This document shows, one piece after another, positions 1 through 6,145 of a stretch of DNA of 7,485 nt (position 1 is its first letter; each line of letters starts with the position of its first letter). Made by a program: the position numbers and the translations under genes. Below the pieces are notes generated by a model, which saw only the letters and a program-made list of their open reading frames with translations, was not told the DNA's origin and did no database searches. This stretch comes from Vallitaleaceae bacterium (GTDB lineage: Bacteria > Bacillota > Clostridia > Lachnospirales > Vallitaleaceae): positions 1-7,485 of the forward strand of contig JAQICP010000507.1 of NCBI GenBank assembly GCA_027858555.1. Reading direction: 5' to 3'.

Positions 1-351
1 GGAACTTTCATATTGCAAATAAAAACAGACCAGTCCACAAAAACACTGAACGACTCTGTTCGCTAACCTCGATAATACCTTTAATTGATTCTCTATAACC
101 TAATTCATAAAATCTCAAAATGGCTTGCCTTTTTCAAAGTAGTTAGCTACAATAAATGCAGTTTTTGCAGTCCTACTACATCTTTGATAAATTGTACAGC
201 TATACTTCTAAAGCATTTCGGATGTTCTCTTTTTCATCAGATAGATTATAATCTATTATATTACAGTCGAACATCTTTCACGGCTTCTTAACCAGCAACA
301 AGAACAGGTAGAGCACCCATACTGAGAAATAAAGCTGGGCGGTTAAGGGTA
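1..351. other. AT-rich spacer without a supportable gene
   Basis: No reading frame here has both a ribosome binding site and a recognisable product. A 68-codon plus-strand frame at 85-291 lacks a Shine-Dalgarno sequence, is rich in Leu, Ser, Cys and Tyr, and matches no family I know. Minus-strand frames are broken by stops. The stretch lies downstream of the WD40/OmpA lipoprotein gene, so a terminator would be expected, but no GC-rich hairpin with a T-run is visible. The only symmetry is a 16-bp palindrome at 241-256 and a distant 7-bp inverted repeat (CTTAACC at 287-293, GGTTAAG at 341-347) that may be chance. Confidence 0.6.
241..256. repeat. 16-bp perfect palindrome
   Basis: ATAGATTATAATCTAT reads the same on both strands. 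It lies in non-coding, AT-rich DNA about 100 bases past the end of the lipoprotein gene. It could be a protein-binding site for a gene to the left of the window or a chance product of base composition. Nothing nearby decides between these. Confidence 0.4.
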
Positions 352-1905
352 TCATTCGTCTAGATCTATCTCTATCTCTACTCTACGATTCAACGCTCCC
401 GCATCTTCAAGAAAATTACCCTCAACATCTGTGTCGGGCACTTTCAGCTCGTCCTCACCCTTGCCATCAAATAGCAGAATCCATCCGTCAGCTCCCTTTT
501 CGTTGGCCCAATTTTGGAACCATACCATGATAGCAGCTGCCCTTTCCTGTGAAAGTTGAAGATTGCTTTCATCGTTACCACTGCTGTCCGTATGTCCGAT
601 AAAAGTAATAGTTGCCTCTTTGAAATTAGCATAAAGCTCTTCTGCAAATACTTCAAGCTCGGCATGTGCGGCTTCTTTTAATTCTGCGCTGCCTGTGTCA
701 AATAAAACGTCTCCTGGCAGTGGTGGTGGAACGCGTATATCCACCTGCGGAAGTGATATAGGCTCTGCTCCAGGAAGCCGCCATAGCTCTATCGTCCCAT
801 CCCAACGCGCGACAGCAAGGTGCCCACCGTCAGGTGTGAATGTAAGCGCGACCGGTGTATCATCCGGAGGTGTTATGGTCTGCTCTAAAGTATAGAGAAG
901 TTCACCTGCTTCGACATCCCATATTGTCGTGGCTTGGCGGGACGCTACCGCCAACAAGCTACCATCTGGTGAATAATTAAGGTTATACACGCGTTCCGGC
1001 ACACTTAAGTCGCGTATCATTTCGCCTCCATCTACTGCGCACAGACGGATAAGATGATTCCCGTCTTCTTTCACAGCTACTGCCATGTCACTGCCGTTCG
1101 GTGAAAAGCGGAACGTATTGTTCGCTGTAACGTCGGCTTCATATTGAATCGTCTGTATTACTTTTTTATTCTCTATGTCCCAGATATACACGTTATTATC
1201 AGTATGTGTAGCAGCTAGATATTTGCCCGACGGATGATAATCGATTGCGAGTATACATCTTTTCATTACATCCTTGCCTGGAACATCGGGGTTTTCAAGG
1301 GCGGCTACCTGATCCAGGCTGTCGAGCTCCCAAATCCAAACGATTCCTTCTCGGTTGCCACTCGCTAAGTAAAGACCGTCAGGAGAAAATGCAAGACGAC
1401 TCTCGTACCCTTCTCCAATGGTCTGCGGCTCTGTGTCGTCGAGGAGATTTGAAAGTTGCACCCCATAATATCCCTGACCCGCAGCCAAAATAATCTCATC
1501 GTATGAAAATTCTATATCATCCACCGTGTGCTCATGCGCCAGAACATTGACGAGAGAACCATCAGCAAGATGATGTATATAAGTTACTTTATATTCGCCT
1601 ACGGCTACAATTTCACCAGCTGATGCAACACTGTTGAGATTTTCTGCATGCTTTACGCTCCATACCAGTTCAGGCTCTTCTTTTATGTCTACTTCTTGCG
1701 TTTCAACTGGATCTTGTGTTTCAACCGGCTCTTGTGTTTCAACCGGCTCTTGTGTCGACTCTACGGTAGCGCTGGTTTCAGGTTCTTCTGTAGCTTCTTG
1801 TGTGATCGATTCCTGCGTTGTTTCAGGTTCACCTACGCAACCTGAAACCAGAATAAACGCAAATACCATTAGTAGAACAAGTATTATAAAACGAGATTTT
1901 TTCAT
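352..1905 (-). CDS. Lipoprotein with WD40-type propeller and C-terminal OmpA-like peptidoglycan-binding domain
   Basis: A 517-residue envelope protein. Residues 1-23 form a lipoprotein signal peptide (basic start, hydrophobic core, lipobox LVSGC with Cys23 as the lipidation site). Residues 24-78 are a Thr/Glu/Pro-rich spacer containing three TQEPVE-type hexads. Residues about 90-380 are WD40-type blades; five are clear, each with a (S/H/T)PxG turn and a closing WxW or IWD-like strand, near 171-195, 220-252, 265-300, 308-340 and 354-377. One or two degenerate blades precede them. Residues about 397-515 are an OmpA-like domain with GHTD (437-440), LSQERA (451-456) and NRRVEI (506-511). Asp440 and Arg455 have the same 15-residue spacing as the Asp/Arg pair that binds diaminopimelate in Acinetobacter OmpA. 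The protein probably sits on the membrane and grips the cell wall, with the propeller as a protein-docking surface; the partner is unknown. The start is supported by AAGGAGGT (1910-1917) four bases upstream. The gene is more GC-rich than its neighbours. Confidence 0.9.
   Translation of the reverse strand: MKKSRFIILVLLMVFAFILVSGCVGEPETTQESITQEATEEPETSATVESTQEPVETQEPVETQDPVETQEVDIKEEPELVWSVKHAENLNSVASAGEIVAVGEYKVTYIHHLADGSLVNVLAHEHTVDDIEFSYDEIILAAGQGYYGVQLSNLLDDTEPQTIGEGYESRLAFSPDGLYLASGNREGIVWIWELDSLDQVAALENPDVPGKDVMKRCILAIDYHPSGKYLAATHTDNNVYIWDIENKKVIQTIQYEADVTANNTFRFSPNGSDMAVAVKEDGNHLIRLCAVDGGEMIRDLSVPERVYNLNYSPDGSLLAVASRQATTIWDVEAGELLYTLEQTITPPDDTPVALTFTPDGGHLAVARWDGTIELWRLPGAEPISLPQVDIRVPPPLPGDVLFDTGSAELKEAAHAELEVFAEELYANFKEATITFIGHTDSSGNDESNLQLSQERAAAIMVWFQNWANEKGADGWILLFDGKGEDELKVPDTDVEGNFLEDAGALNRRVEIEIDLDE
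1700..1753 (-). repeat. Three tandem 18-bp units encoding TQEPVE-type hexads
   Basis: On the plus strand the unit GTTTCAACCGGCTCTTGT occurs at 1718-1735 and 1736-1753 without change, and at 1700-1717 with two substitutions. Because 18 is a multiple of three the frame is kept, giving acidic, proline-containing hexads in the spacer between the lipid anchor and the propeller. Identical copies point to recent slippage or unequal crossover, so copy number probably varies between strains and would change spacer length only. Confidence 0.9.
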
Positions 1906-1949
1906 ATTTACCTCCTTCTATAAAGTTTCTTACTGCCTCCTAACAAGTT

Positions 1950-1978
1950 ATTCTGTTCGCGGAAAGTTTAAAATTCAA
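1950..1978 (-). promoter_or_regulatory. Weak sigma-A-type promoter candidate for the lipoprotein gene
   Basis: On the minus strand TTGAAT (1973-1978) is followed after 17 bases by CAGAAT (1950-1955). Each box matches the sigma-A consensus at only four of six positions. The location, about 45 bases upstream of the start codon, is suitable. In DNA this AT-rich such matches arise by chance, so this is a best guess only. Confidence 0.25.
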
Positions 1979-2012
1979 TTAATATCCCAGTGAAATAATA
2001 GTCTTACTATGT

Positions 2013-2030
2013 TGTAGCTCATCAGCTACA
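2013..2030. other. Short stem-loop, 7-bp stem and 4-base loop
   Basis: TGTAGCT, loop CATC, AGCTACA: a perfect 7-bp stem. Neither strand has a run of T after it, so it is not a standard intrinsic terminator. It lies about 110 bases upstream of the lipoprotein start and could be an operator or part of the upstream transcript end. Confidence 0.4.
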
Positions 2031-2205
2031 GTTGAATGCAATCATTACATACCAACTGATTATTCCTATATCTGTTGTATAGAACCTACCTAACTTCCTA
2101 GAAACTACAAAAAGTAATATTCAAAATTATTTCCAGTAATTAATCATATAGATCTAGAAGATAATGTCAGCAATCTATAATCACTTTATATTACGCCCTC
2201 TGATG

Positions 2206-2418
2206 TTAGTCTGATTTGCTACTGTCAAACAAATCTAATATCTTAGGCGTACATCTAAGGCCACCACATGGACCTGAACCTGCACCTGTCGCAGCTCTTA
2301 CTTTTTCCAGGGTATCTGCGCCATCAGCGATAGCTTTCTTAAAAGTGGATCTTGGTATTCCTTTACATAAACACACTTTGGTTAATTTATCTAGGATCGC
2401 TTCATCTATATCAGACAT
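2206..2418 (-). CDS. BFD-like [2Fe-2S]-binding protein
   Basis: A 70-residue soluble protein with the cysteine layout of the bacterioferritin-associated ferredoxin (BFD) fold: CLC at 16-18, then Cys51 and Cys56. The segment TGAGSGPCGGLRCTPKI (44-60) is typical of this family's second half. These four cysteines should hold one [2Fe-2S] cluster. E. coli Bfd has CxxC as its second pair; here it is Cx4C. Family members pass electrons or serve as Fe-S modules for larger redox enzymes; the partner is not encoded in this window. The ATG has GAGGAG at 2425-2430, six bases upstream. The gene starts 16 bases after the xylanase stop on the same strand and has no promoter room of its own, so it should be co-transcribed with the xylanase. 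There is no signal peptide, so it is cytoplasmic, unlike its operon partner. Confidence 0.88.
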   Translation of the reverse strand: MSDIDEAILDKLTKVCLCKGIPRSTFKKAIADGADTLEKVRAATGAGSGPCGGLRCTPKILDLFDSSKSD

Positions 2419-2434
2419 AATATTCTCCTCGTAC

Positions 2435-4783
2435 TTATTCTAATATAAGTGTACCAAATTTTGAAGTATTTTTCCAGCCATTACCTGATAAATCACACCA
2501 GTTAGTCATGCTATCTCTTGCGCCACTACCCTGATCGTCATTGACCTGTATATCAAATCCAATAGCTTGTCCTGAAACCTTTTCGCCATCATTGTAAGGT
2601 ATCGCTATCTCAACGATATAACCTGTACCCGTGGTAGTCGTGGCACTCATATAAACCGCGTCACTAGGTCCGCCATTTACAGTCACCATATTTTCAAAGT
2701 TAATTCGATATTGCACATCTTCTTCACCATACGAAGTGGACCGTTCCATATTCTCATCTATAAATATTTCAACAGAATCTTGTTCGTAAGGAAACGCACT
2801 AACAGCCTGAAGATTATCATCTGTCACTACAGTAAGCACATAAAGGAAATTGCTGTCCCATAAAGTTTTGGTTACCGCTGTTGCGCCTGATGTGTTGGCT
2901 GTATATGTATTAATGTCTATTTCATTGGCACTATTCCAGATACTGTCAATCTGACCATCAATAACTGGTGTGCCTGGCTTTGCCGATGTGGCCATTTTAG
3001 CAGCTACTAGTTCTAATTTCGAATAATTACTTGGCAAAGCCATTTCATCACTATAAGTATCATGCCAATGGAGCACACTGTCACCATCATATACCACATA
3101 ATCAAAACCAATTGAATCGCCTAAACCCAAGCTATAGTTTTCAATTGGAAGACCAACCACTATATTGTAACCTTCATCATCCTTTGTGGCCTTTACCATC
3201 AGTATGCCATCATCTGTGTCATACAATTCGAAGCCATCCTGTGTACCAGTCGAAACCAGAATGGCATCTTGATAATGAACGATCCCATTACTAAGGACTG
3301 TTATATTTCTATCATCAGCTTCTATACTTGTAGATTTACTATTATTCATATCAAGTTGAAAAACCACACCATCAGTGTCTAGTATCTCAGTATCCATGAC
3401 CTGTGTCTTTAGATAGAAATATGAATCATCCCATGCTGTATAAGTTTTTGCAAATGCTAGTGCACCCTTCTTTAAAACTGATGGTGTCAAAAAGCTAAAT
3501 AAATCATCTGGGTTATTCGTATCTAGGGTACCGTTTTCAGCTCCAATCGTTTTTGTATAGATTGGCAGAGAATCTGGATCAACTAGCGCATAAAATGCAA
3601 CTTTCGCTTGATAATCCTTATCAAATAATAATGGCCAATTAGTACGAGGAACTGGATAATCATTTAGCCATGAAACATCATCTGTCATACCCCAAAGTGT
3701 CACACTAGTGACAACATCACTATGCTTTCTAAACAAATCAAATAAATCTTTGTACAGATAGGCCTGTTTAATTAATAATTCATCCAACTCACCATCTAGT
3801 TTATTCACACTTGTGGTATATAAGCTGATGTCTAATTCTGTAATATTCACTTCAAGGCCAATAGAGGCAAATAGTTCTATCGTTTCTTCAAAATCACTCA
3901 CTGTTGGACTATCCACATTAATATGTGCTTGTAAGCCAACACCATCAATCAAACCTTTTTCTTTCAAGCCTTTAACCAATTCAAATATAGCCATACGCTT
4001 TACTGGATCTGCAATGACATTATAATCATTATAAAAAAGTTTCAAGTTGGTTCCTTCAGAATGCTTTCTTGCTATTTCAAAAGCTTTTTCTATGAAATCA
4101 GGTCCGACAACTTGGTACCATAGAGAATCTCTCATATTATCTTCTGTGGAGATATCAATAGCTTCGTTAACAACATCCCAAGCATAGATATTAGAATCTT
4201 TATATCGATCAAATATATCACCAATATACCCATCTAATCTTTCAAGCATAACTTCACGTGTTACAAAAGCACCGTCATCAGCATAATTTTCTCTAAAAAA
4301 CCAAGAAGGTGTCTGGTCATGCCATACAAGTGTATGGCCTCTAAGTCCCATGCCACTTTCCTCAGCATAGAAAACATATAGGTCTGAGGTAAGAAAACTA
4401 ACTTCTTCCTTGTTTCCAGAGTTCAACATGAATTCTGGTTTCATTGAATTCTCAGCAGTAAAACTATTGAAATGCTTTAGCATCAACGCTTTAACACTAT
4501 CATCACTTAAAAACGCCATTGGTACTGCCACCCCAATCTTAAAATCACTTTCATACTCTTTGAAGAGGGATGGTAAGTCTTCTTGTATCCGTAGTGGTTC
4601 TTCAAGATCATTATTATCATCTGTACTTGGCTCATCAGTTGTATCTGCTACAACTGGTGTGTCTACTTGCCCAGTATCTGCCGTTTGGTTAACTTCATCT
4701 TTTTTACAACCACTAAAACTGCCTACCAATATAGTGAGCATAATACTTACCATTATGATTTTTGCAAAAATGTTTTTTTTCAT
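2435..4783 (-). CDS. Lipid-anchored GH10 endo-1,4-beta-xylanase with two CBM9-like modules
   Basis: A 782-residue secreted enzyme that should cleave internal beta-1,4 bonds of xylan. Residues 1-26 are a lipoprotein signal peptide (lipobox SFSGC, Cys26), followed by a Thr/Asp/Glu-rich spacer to about 62. The GH10 barrel spans about 70-400 and has the family landmarks: AENSMKPE (110-117), RGHTLVWH (148-155), WDVVNEA with acid/base Glu207, QAH (285-287), ITELD with nucleophile Glu316, and LWGMTD (363-368). Two beta-sandwich modules follow. The C-terminal one (about 603-782) is CBM9-like, with IDGQIDSIW, DSVEIFID and QYRIN. The other (about 413-595) looks like a diverged copy; the two share TxWDxxF/YxYxxT and IGFDxxVxDxD segments. 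CBM9 modules in xylanases commonly bind sugar chain ends. Anchoring through lipid, not a dockerin or S-layer domain, would keep the enzyme on the cell. The start is supported by AGGAGGT (4788-4794). Promoter and probable operator lie upstream. Confidence 0.95.
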   Translation of the reverse strand: MKKNIFAKIIMVSIMLTILVGSFSGCKKDEVNQTADTGQVDTPVVADTTDEPSTDDNNDLEEPLRIQEDLPSLFKEYESDFKIGVAVPMAFLSDDSVKALMLKHFNSFTAENSMKPEFMLNSGNKEEVSFLTSDLYVFYAEESGMGLRGHTLVWHDQTPSWFFRENYADDGAFVTREVMLERLDGYIGDIFDRYKDSNIYAWDVVNEAIDISTEDNMRDSLWYQVVGPDFIEKAFEIARKHSEGTNLKLFYNDYNVIADPVKRMAIFELVKGLKEKGLIDGVGLQAHINVDSPTVSDFEETIELFASIGLEVNITELDISLYTTSVNKLDGELDELLIKQAYLYKDLFDLFRKHSDVVTSVTLWGMTDDVSWLNDYPVPRTNWPLLFDKDYQAKVAFYALVDPDSLPIYTKTIGAENGTLDTNNPDDLFSFLTPSVLKKGALAFAKTYTAWDDSYFYLKTQVMDTEILDTDGVVFQLDMNNSKSTSIEADDRNITVLSNGIVHYQDAILVSTGTQDGFELYDTDDGILMVKATKDDEGYNIVVGLPIENYSLGLGDSIGFDYVVYDGDSVLHWHDTYSDEMALPSNYSKLELVAAKMATSAKPGTPVIDGQIDSIWNSANEIDINTYTANTSGATAVTKTLWDSNFLYVLTVVTDDNLQAVSAFPYEQDSVEIFIDENMERSTSYGEEDVQYRINFENMVTVNGGPSDAVYMSATTTTGTGYIVEIAIPYNDGEKVSGQAIGFDIQVNDDQGSGARDSMTNWCDLSGNGWKNTSKFGTLILE

Positions 4784-4807
4784 TATAACCTCCTGATTAT
4801 CAGCTCA

Positions 4808-4823
4808 TTAAGTATTTAAGTAT
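4808..4823. repeat. Perfect tandem duplication of an 8-bp unit
   Basis: TTAAGTAT is present twice in a row in the leader of the xylanase transcript, just upstream of the ribosome binding site. It is probably a slippage product; no function is evident. Confidence 0.5.
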
Positions 4824-4876
4824 TATTTGTAACTTCCCCTTTGATATTAAATAAATCAATGTGTCCATTTAATTGT

Positions 4877-4890
4877 TGGGAGTGCTCCCA
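4877..4890. promoter_or_regulatory. CelR/CebR-like (LacI-family) operator candidate for the xylanase operon
   Basis: TGGGAGTGCTCCCA is a 14-bp inverted repeat with 6-bp arms. It differs by one central base from TGGGAGCGCTCCCA, the known operator of the LacI-family cellulose regulators CelR (Thermobifida) and CebR (Streptomyces), which are released by cello-oligosaccharides. It lies about 10-23 bases downstream of the predicted xylanase transcription start, a position where a bound repressor would block transcription. No LacI-family gene is present in the window, so the regulator would be encoded elsewhere. The resemblance is seen; the binding is inferred. Confidence 0.7.
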
Positions 4891-4905
4891 GTTTTACCTA
4901 TAATT

Positions 4906-4934
4906 AATATACCATGACTTTCTAGATATATCAA
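4906..4934 (-). promoter_or_regulatory. Sigma-A-type promoter of the xylanase operon
   Basis: On the minus strand TTGATA (4929-4934) is followed after exactly 17 bases by TATATT (4906-4911). The -10 box is preceded by TGG, giving an extended -10 element. Both boxes match the consensus at five of six positions. Transcription would begin near 4899, leaving a leader of about 115 bases that contains the operator-like palindrome. Confidence 0.7.
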
Positions 4935-5115
4935 GTATGGGCACCGAATTCGAACCAACGTAATATGATACCCTTTTAGGTCCTGTTTTATACAACCTAT
5001 GCATGATAGATAATTCCTGTCTTCATTTATCTTTTTACGCTTACAATTGTAGCTATATATGAAACATCTAATAATAGTGCCGATTTGTCGACGGATACAG
5101 CTAAAGCTTACCGCA

Positions 5116-5129
5116 TGTATTTACATACA
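5116..5129. promoter_or_regulatory. Inverted repeat over the -35 box of the marR-type gene
   Basis: TGTAT, spacer TTAC, ATACA: 5-bp arms overlapping the predicted -35 box (5120-5125). MarR-family regulators often repress their own genes through such sites, but the arms are short and AT-rich, and the sequence does not resemble the longer repeat upstream of the flavodoxin gene. Confidence 0.35.
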
Positions 5130-5148
5130 CAGAAACTAATGATAGTAT
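5120..5148 (+). promoter_or_regulatory. Sigma-A-type promoter of the marR-type gene
   Basis: TTTACA (5120-5125) is followed after 17 bases by TAGTAT (5143-5148), which is preceded by TGA to give an extended -10 element. The -35 box matches at five of six positions and the -10 box at four of six. Transcription would start near 5155, about 43 bases before the chosen start codon. Confidence 0.55.
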
Positions 5149-5184
5149 TACCTAAATAGAAGTATATATGATATTCTGCATATT

Positions 5185-5189
5185 GGAGG
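5185..5189 (+). promoter_or_regulatory. Ribosome binding site that fixes the marR-type start
   Basis: GGAGG lies eight bases upstream of the ATG at 5198. The earlier in-frame ATG at 5168 has no such motif and sits only about 13 bases past the predicted transcription start, so 5198 is preferred. Confidence 0.8.
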
Positions 5190-5197
5190 CATTAACT

Positions 5198-5647
5198 ATG
5201 GAAAGAATCAATTATATAAAGCATACATTTATAGATACCCTGCTAGTGGCTAGAAAGTGGGAAGTAATCATCAATCGCATCTATCCTGATTCAGATTTGA
5301 CTGTAAGGCAATTCATAATGATTATTATTGCTGCTAATACTTTTGATTATAATCCATCCATTAAAGACATCTCCACTGTTATGGCAACTTCACATCAAAA
5401 TACAAAAGCATTATTACTCCAGCTTGAAAAGAAAGGCTTCGTAACCCTATATAAAGATTCAAAAGACAATAGGGTTTGGCGTGTTAATATCACTGATTCA
5501 AAAGAAGGATATTGGGAAGCACGTGAAAAAAAAGACCTAGAAACATTACTAGACCTTTTCTCTGACATATCTGATGAATCACTTCAAATAACTTATGAAA
5601 CCATGAAAAAGCTAGATGAAAAAGCTACTAGAATCCTTGAATTTTAG
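5198..5647 (+). CDS. MarR-family winged-helix transcriptional regulator
   Basis: A 149-residue cytoplasmic DNA-binding protein, the usual length for the family. Residues about 1-30 and 105-149 are the helices expected to form the dimer interface. Residues about 52-99 form the winged helix-turn-helix: PSIKDISTVM, a recognition helix around SHQNTKALLLQLEKKG (65-80), and a wing with DNR at 90-92 followed by WRVNIT, resembling the family's DxR wing. MarR proteins bind inverted repeats as dimers and usually repress nearby genes until a ligand or oxidation releases them. It runs convergent to the flavodoxin-domain gene, and the two stop codons overlap by four bases (5644-5647). The inverted repeat upstream of that gene is the most likely target. 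The start at 5198 is chosen over 5168 because of GGAGG at 5185-5189. The ligand cannot be read from the sequence. Confidence 0.88.
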   Translation: MERINYIKHTFIDTLLVARKWEVIINRIYPDSDLTVRQFIMIIIAANTFDYNPSIKDISTVMATSHQNTKALLLQLEKKGFVTLYKDSKDNRVWRVNITDSKEGYWEAREKKDLETLLDLFSDISDESLQITYETMKKLDEKATRILEF

Positions 5648-6114
5648 TAGATGAACGCTTCTGCCATCTTGAATATTTCATCATCATATATTTTTGAATA
5701 CTCTTTAGTTTTCATGGCTTTCACCATAGCTTTTTCAATAAAACTAAGCTTACTTAATATTATTTCACTACCTAAAAATCCAATATAAGAACTGTGATTT
5801 AATAATTCTTCCGAAAAATTATTTTCAAATGCCATTGGATCTTCCAACCCAGAGCTTAGAAAAATTCCCAGTTTTTTCTTTAATAAAACCCCTTCATTGT
5901 CTTGAATATATTTCTTAAGCTTCTTATTGATTTGTCCCATATAGATAGAGCTACCCACAATTACTTGATCATAATCTGAGAGGTAGATCTCTTTTATTTC
6001 CAGGTTAGCGTTAACATCGATAATGGTGGCACCTTCGGCAAATAGTTCTGCTAACTTGTTGCTGATTGTTTTTGTTGCACCATGTTTTGTTCCGTATATA
6101 ATAATCCGTTTCAT
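5644..6114 (-). CDS. Flavodoxin-domain protein
   Basis: A 156-residue cytoplasmic protein. The N-terminus has the FMN-phosphate loop of the flavodoxin fold: a beta strand (RIIIYG) then TKHGATKT at 9-16. DYDQVIVGSSIYMGQ (47-61) and LSSGLEDP (86-93) match the other two FMN-contacting loops. The pattern fits the flavodoxin-domain group that includes HemG-type protoporphyrinogen oxidase, common as single genes in Clostridia. It probably carries electrons or reduces a small substrate; I would not assign protoporphyrinogen oxidase activity because no haem genes are nearby. The ATG has GAGGT at 6119-6123, four bases upstream. It is convergent with the MarR-type gene and divergent from the peptidase gene, and its promoter carries an operator-like inverted repeat on the -10 box, so regulation by the neighbouring MarR protein is likely. 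Confidence 0.85.
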   Translation of the reverse strand: MKRIIIYGTKHGATKTISNKLAELFAEGATIIDVNANLEIKEIYLSDYDQVIVGSSIYMGQINKKLKKYIQDNEGVLLKKKLGIFLSSGLEDPMAFENNFSEELLNHSSYIGFLGSEIILSKLSFIEKAMVKAMKTKEYSKIYDDEIFKMAEAFIY

Positions 6115-6145
6115 AGATACCTCTTTTTATAAATCATTGCCAGTC

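Larger units (their letters stand above)
1906..2205. other. Spacer between the [2Fe-2S] protein gene and the lipoprotein gene
   Basis: Both flanking genes read leftward, so this stretch is the 3' end of one transcript and the leader of the next. I see no gene. It holds the lipoprotein ribosome binding site, a weak promoter candidate (1950-1978) and a short stem-loop (2013-2030). A second GGAGG motif on the minus strand (CCTCC at 1936-1940) is not followed by a start codon at useful spacing. No hairpin with a T-run was found after the [2Fe-2S] gene. Confidence 0.6.
4784..5197. other. Divergent regulatory region between the xylanase operon and the marR-type gene
   Basis: This 414-base stretch holds no gene. 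The left part has the xylanase leader (about 115 bases), operator-like palindrome and promoter. The right end has the promoter and a short inverted repeat for the MarR-type gene. The middle, about 4936-5115, is AT-rich with no symmetry or motif I can support. A 26-codon frame at 5059-5139 lacks a ribosome binding site. Confidence 0.6.

Noticed and set aside
85..291. 68-codon plus-strand frame.
   Set aside because: No ribosome binding site, low-complexity AT-rich composition, and no family resemblance.
287..347. CTTAACC and GGTTAAG, an inverted repeat after the lipoprotein gene.
   Set aside because: Seven-base arms 47 bases apart, with no T-run; too weak for a terminator or element end.
1634..1993. 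119-codon plus-strand frame with SCVSTG repeats opposite the lipoprotein gene.
   Set aside because: It is the antisense shadow of the tandem-repeat spacer and signal peptide, without a ribosome binding site.
2147..2179. TATAGAT and ATCTATA arms with a long loop downstream of the BFD-like gene, considered as a terminator.
   Set aside because: The stem is only AT-rich, the loop is about 19 bases, and no T-run follows.
4939..4958. Minus-strand GGTTCGAATTCGGTGCCC resembles the T-arm and 3' end of a tRNA, as might be left by an integrated element.
   Set aside because: The T-stem would need almost only wobble pairs, and no matching 5' acceptor strand, D-arm or anticodon arm lies at the right distance. 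Taken as chance.
5059..5139. 26-codon plus-strand frame upstream of the marR-type gene.
   Set aside because: There is no ribosome binding site, and it overlaps the promoter predicted for the marR-type gene.
5149..5154. TACCTA beside the marR-type -10 box matches one half of the flavodoxin operator-like repeat, hinting at autoregulation.
   Set aside because: The second half-site is missing, and CTACCTAA also occurs in unrelated spacer near 2088, so the match is likely chance.
5644..6114. Assigning protoporphyrinogen oxidase (HemG) to the flavodoxin-domain protein.
   Set aside because: The fold agrees, but nothing in the neighbourhood concerns haem synthesis, and the family includes many proteins of unknown substrate.
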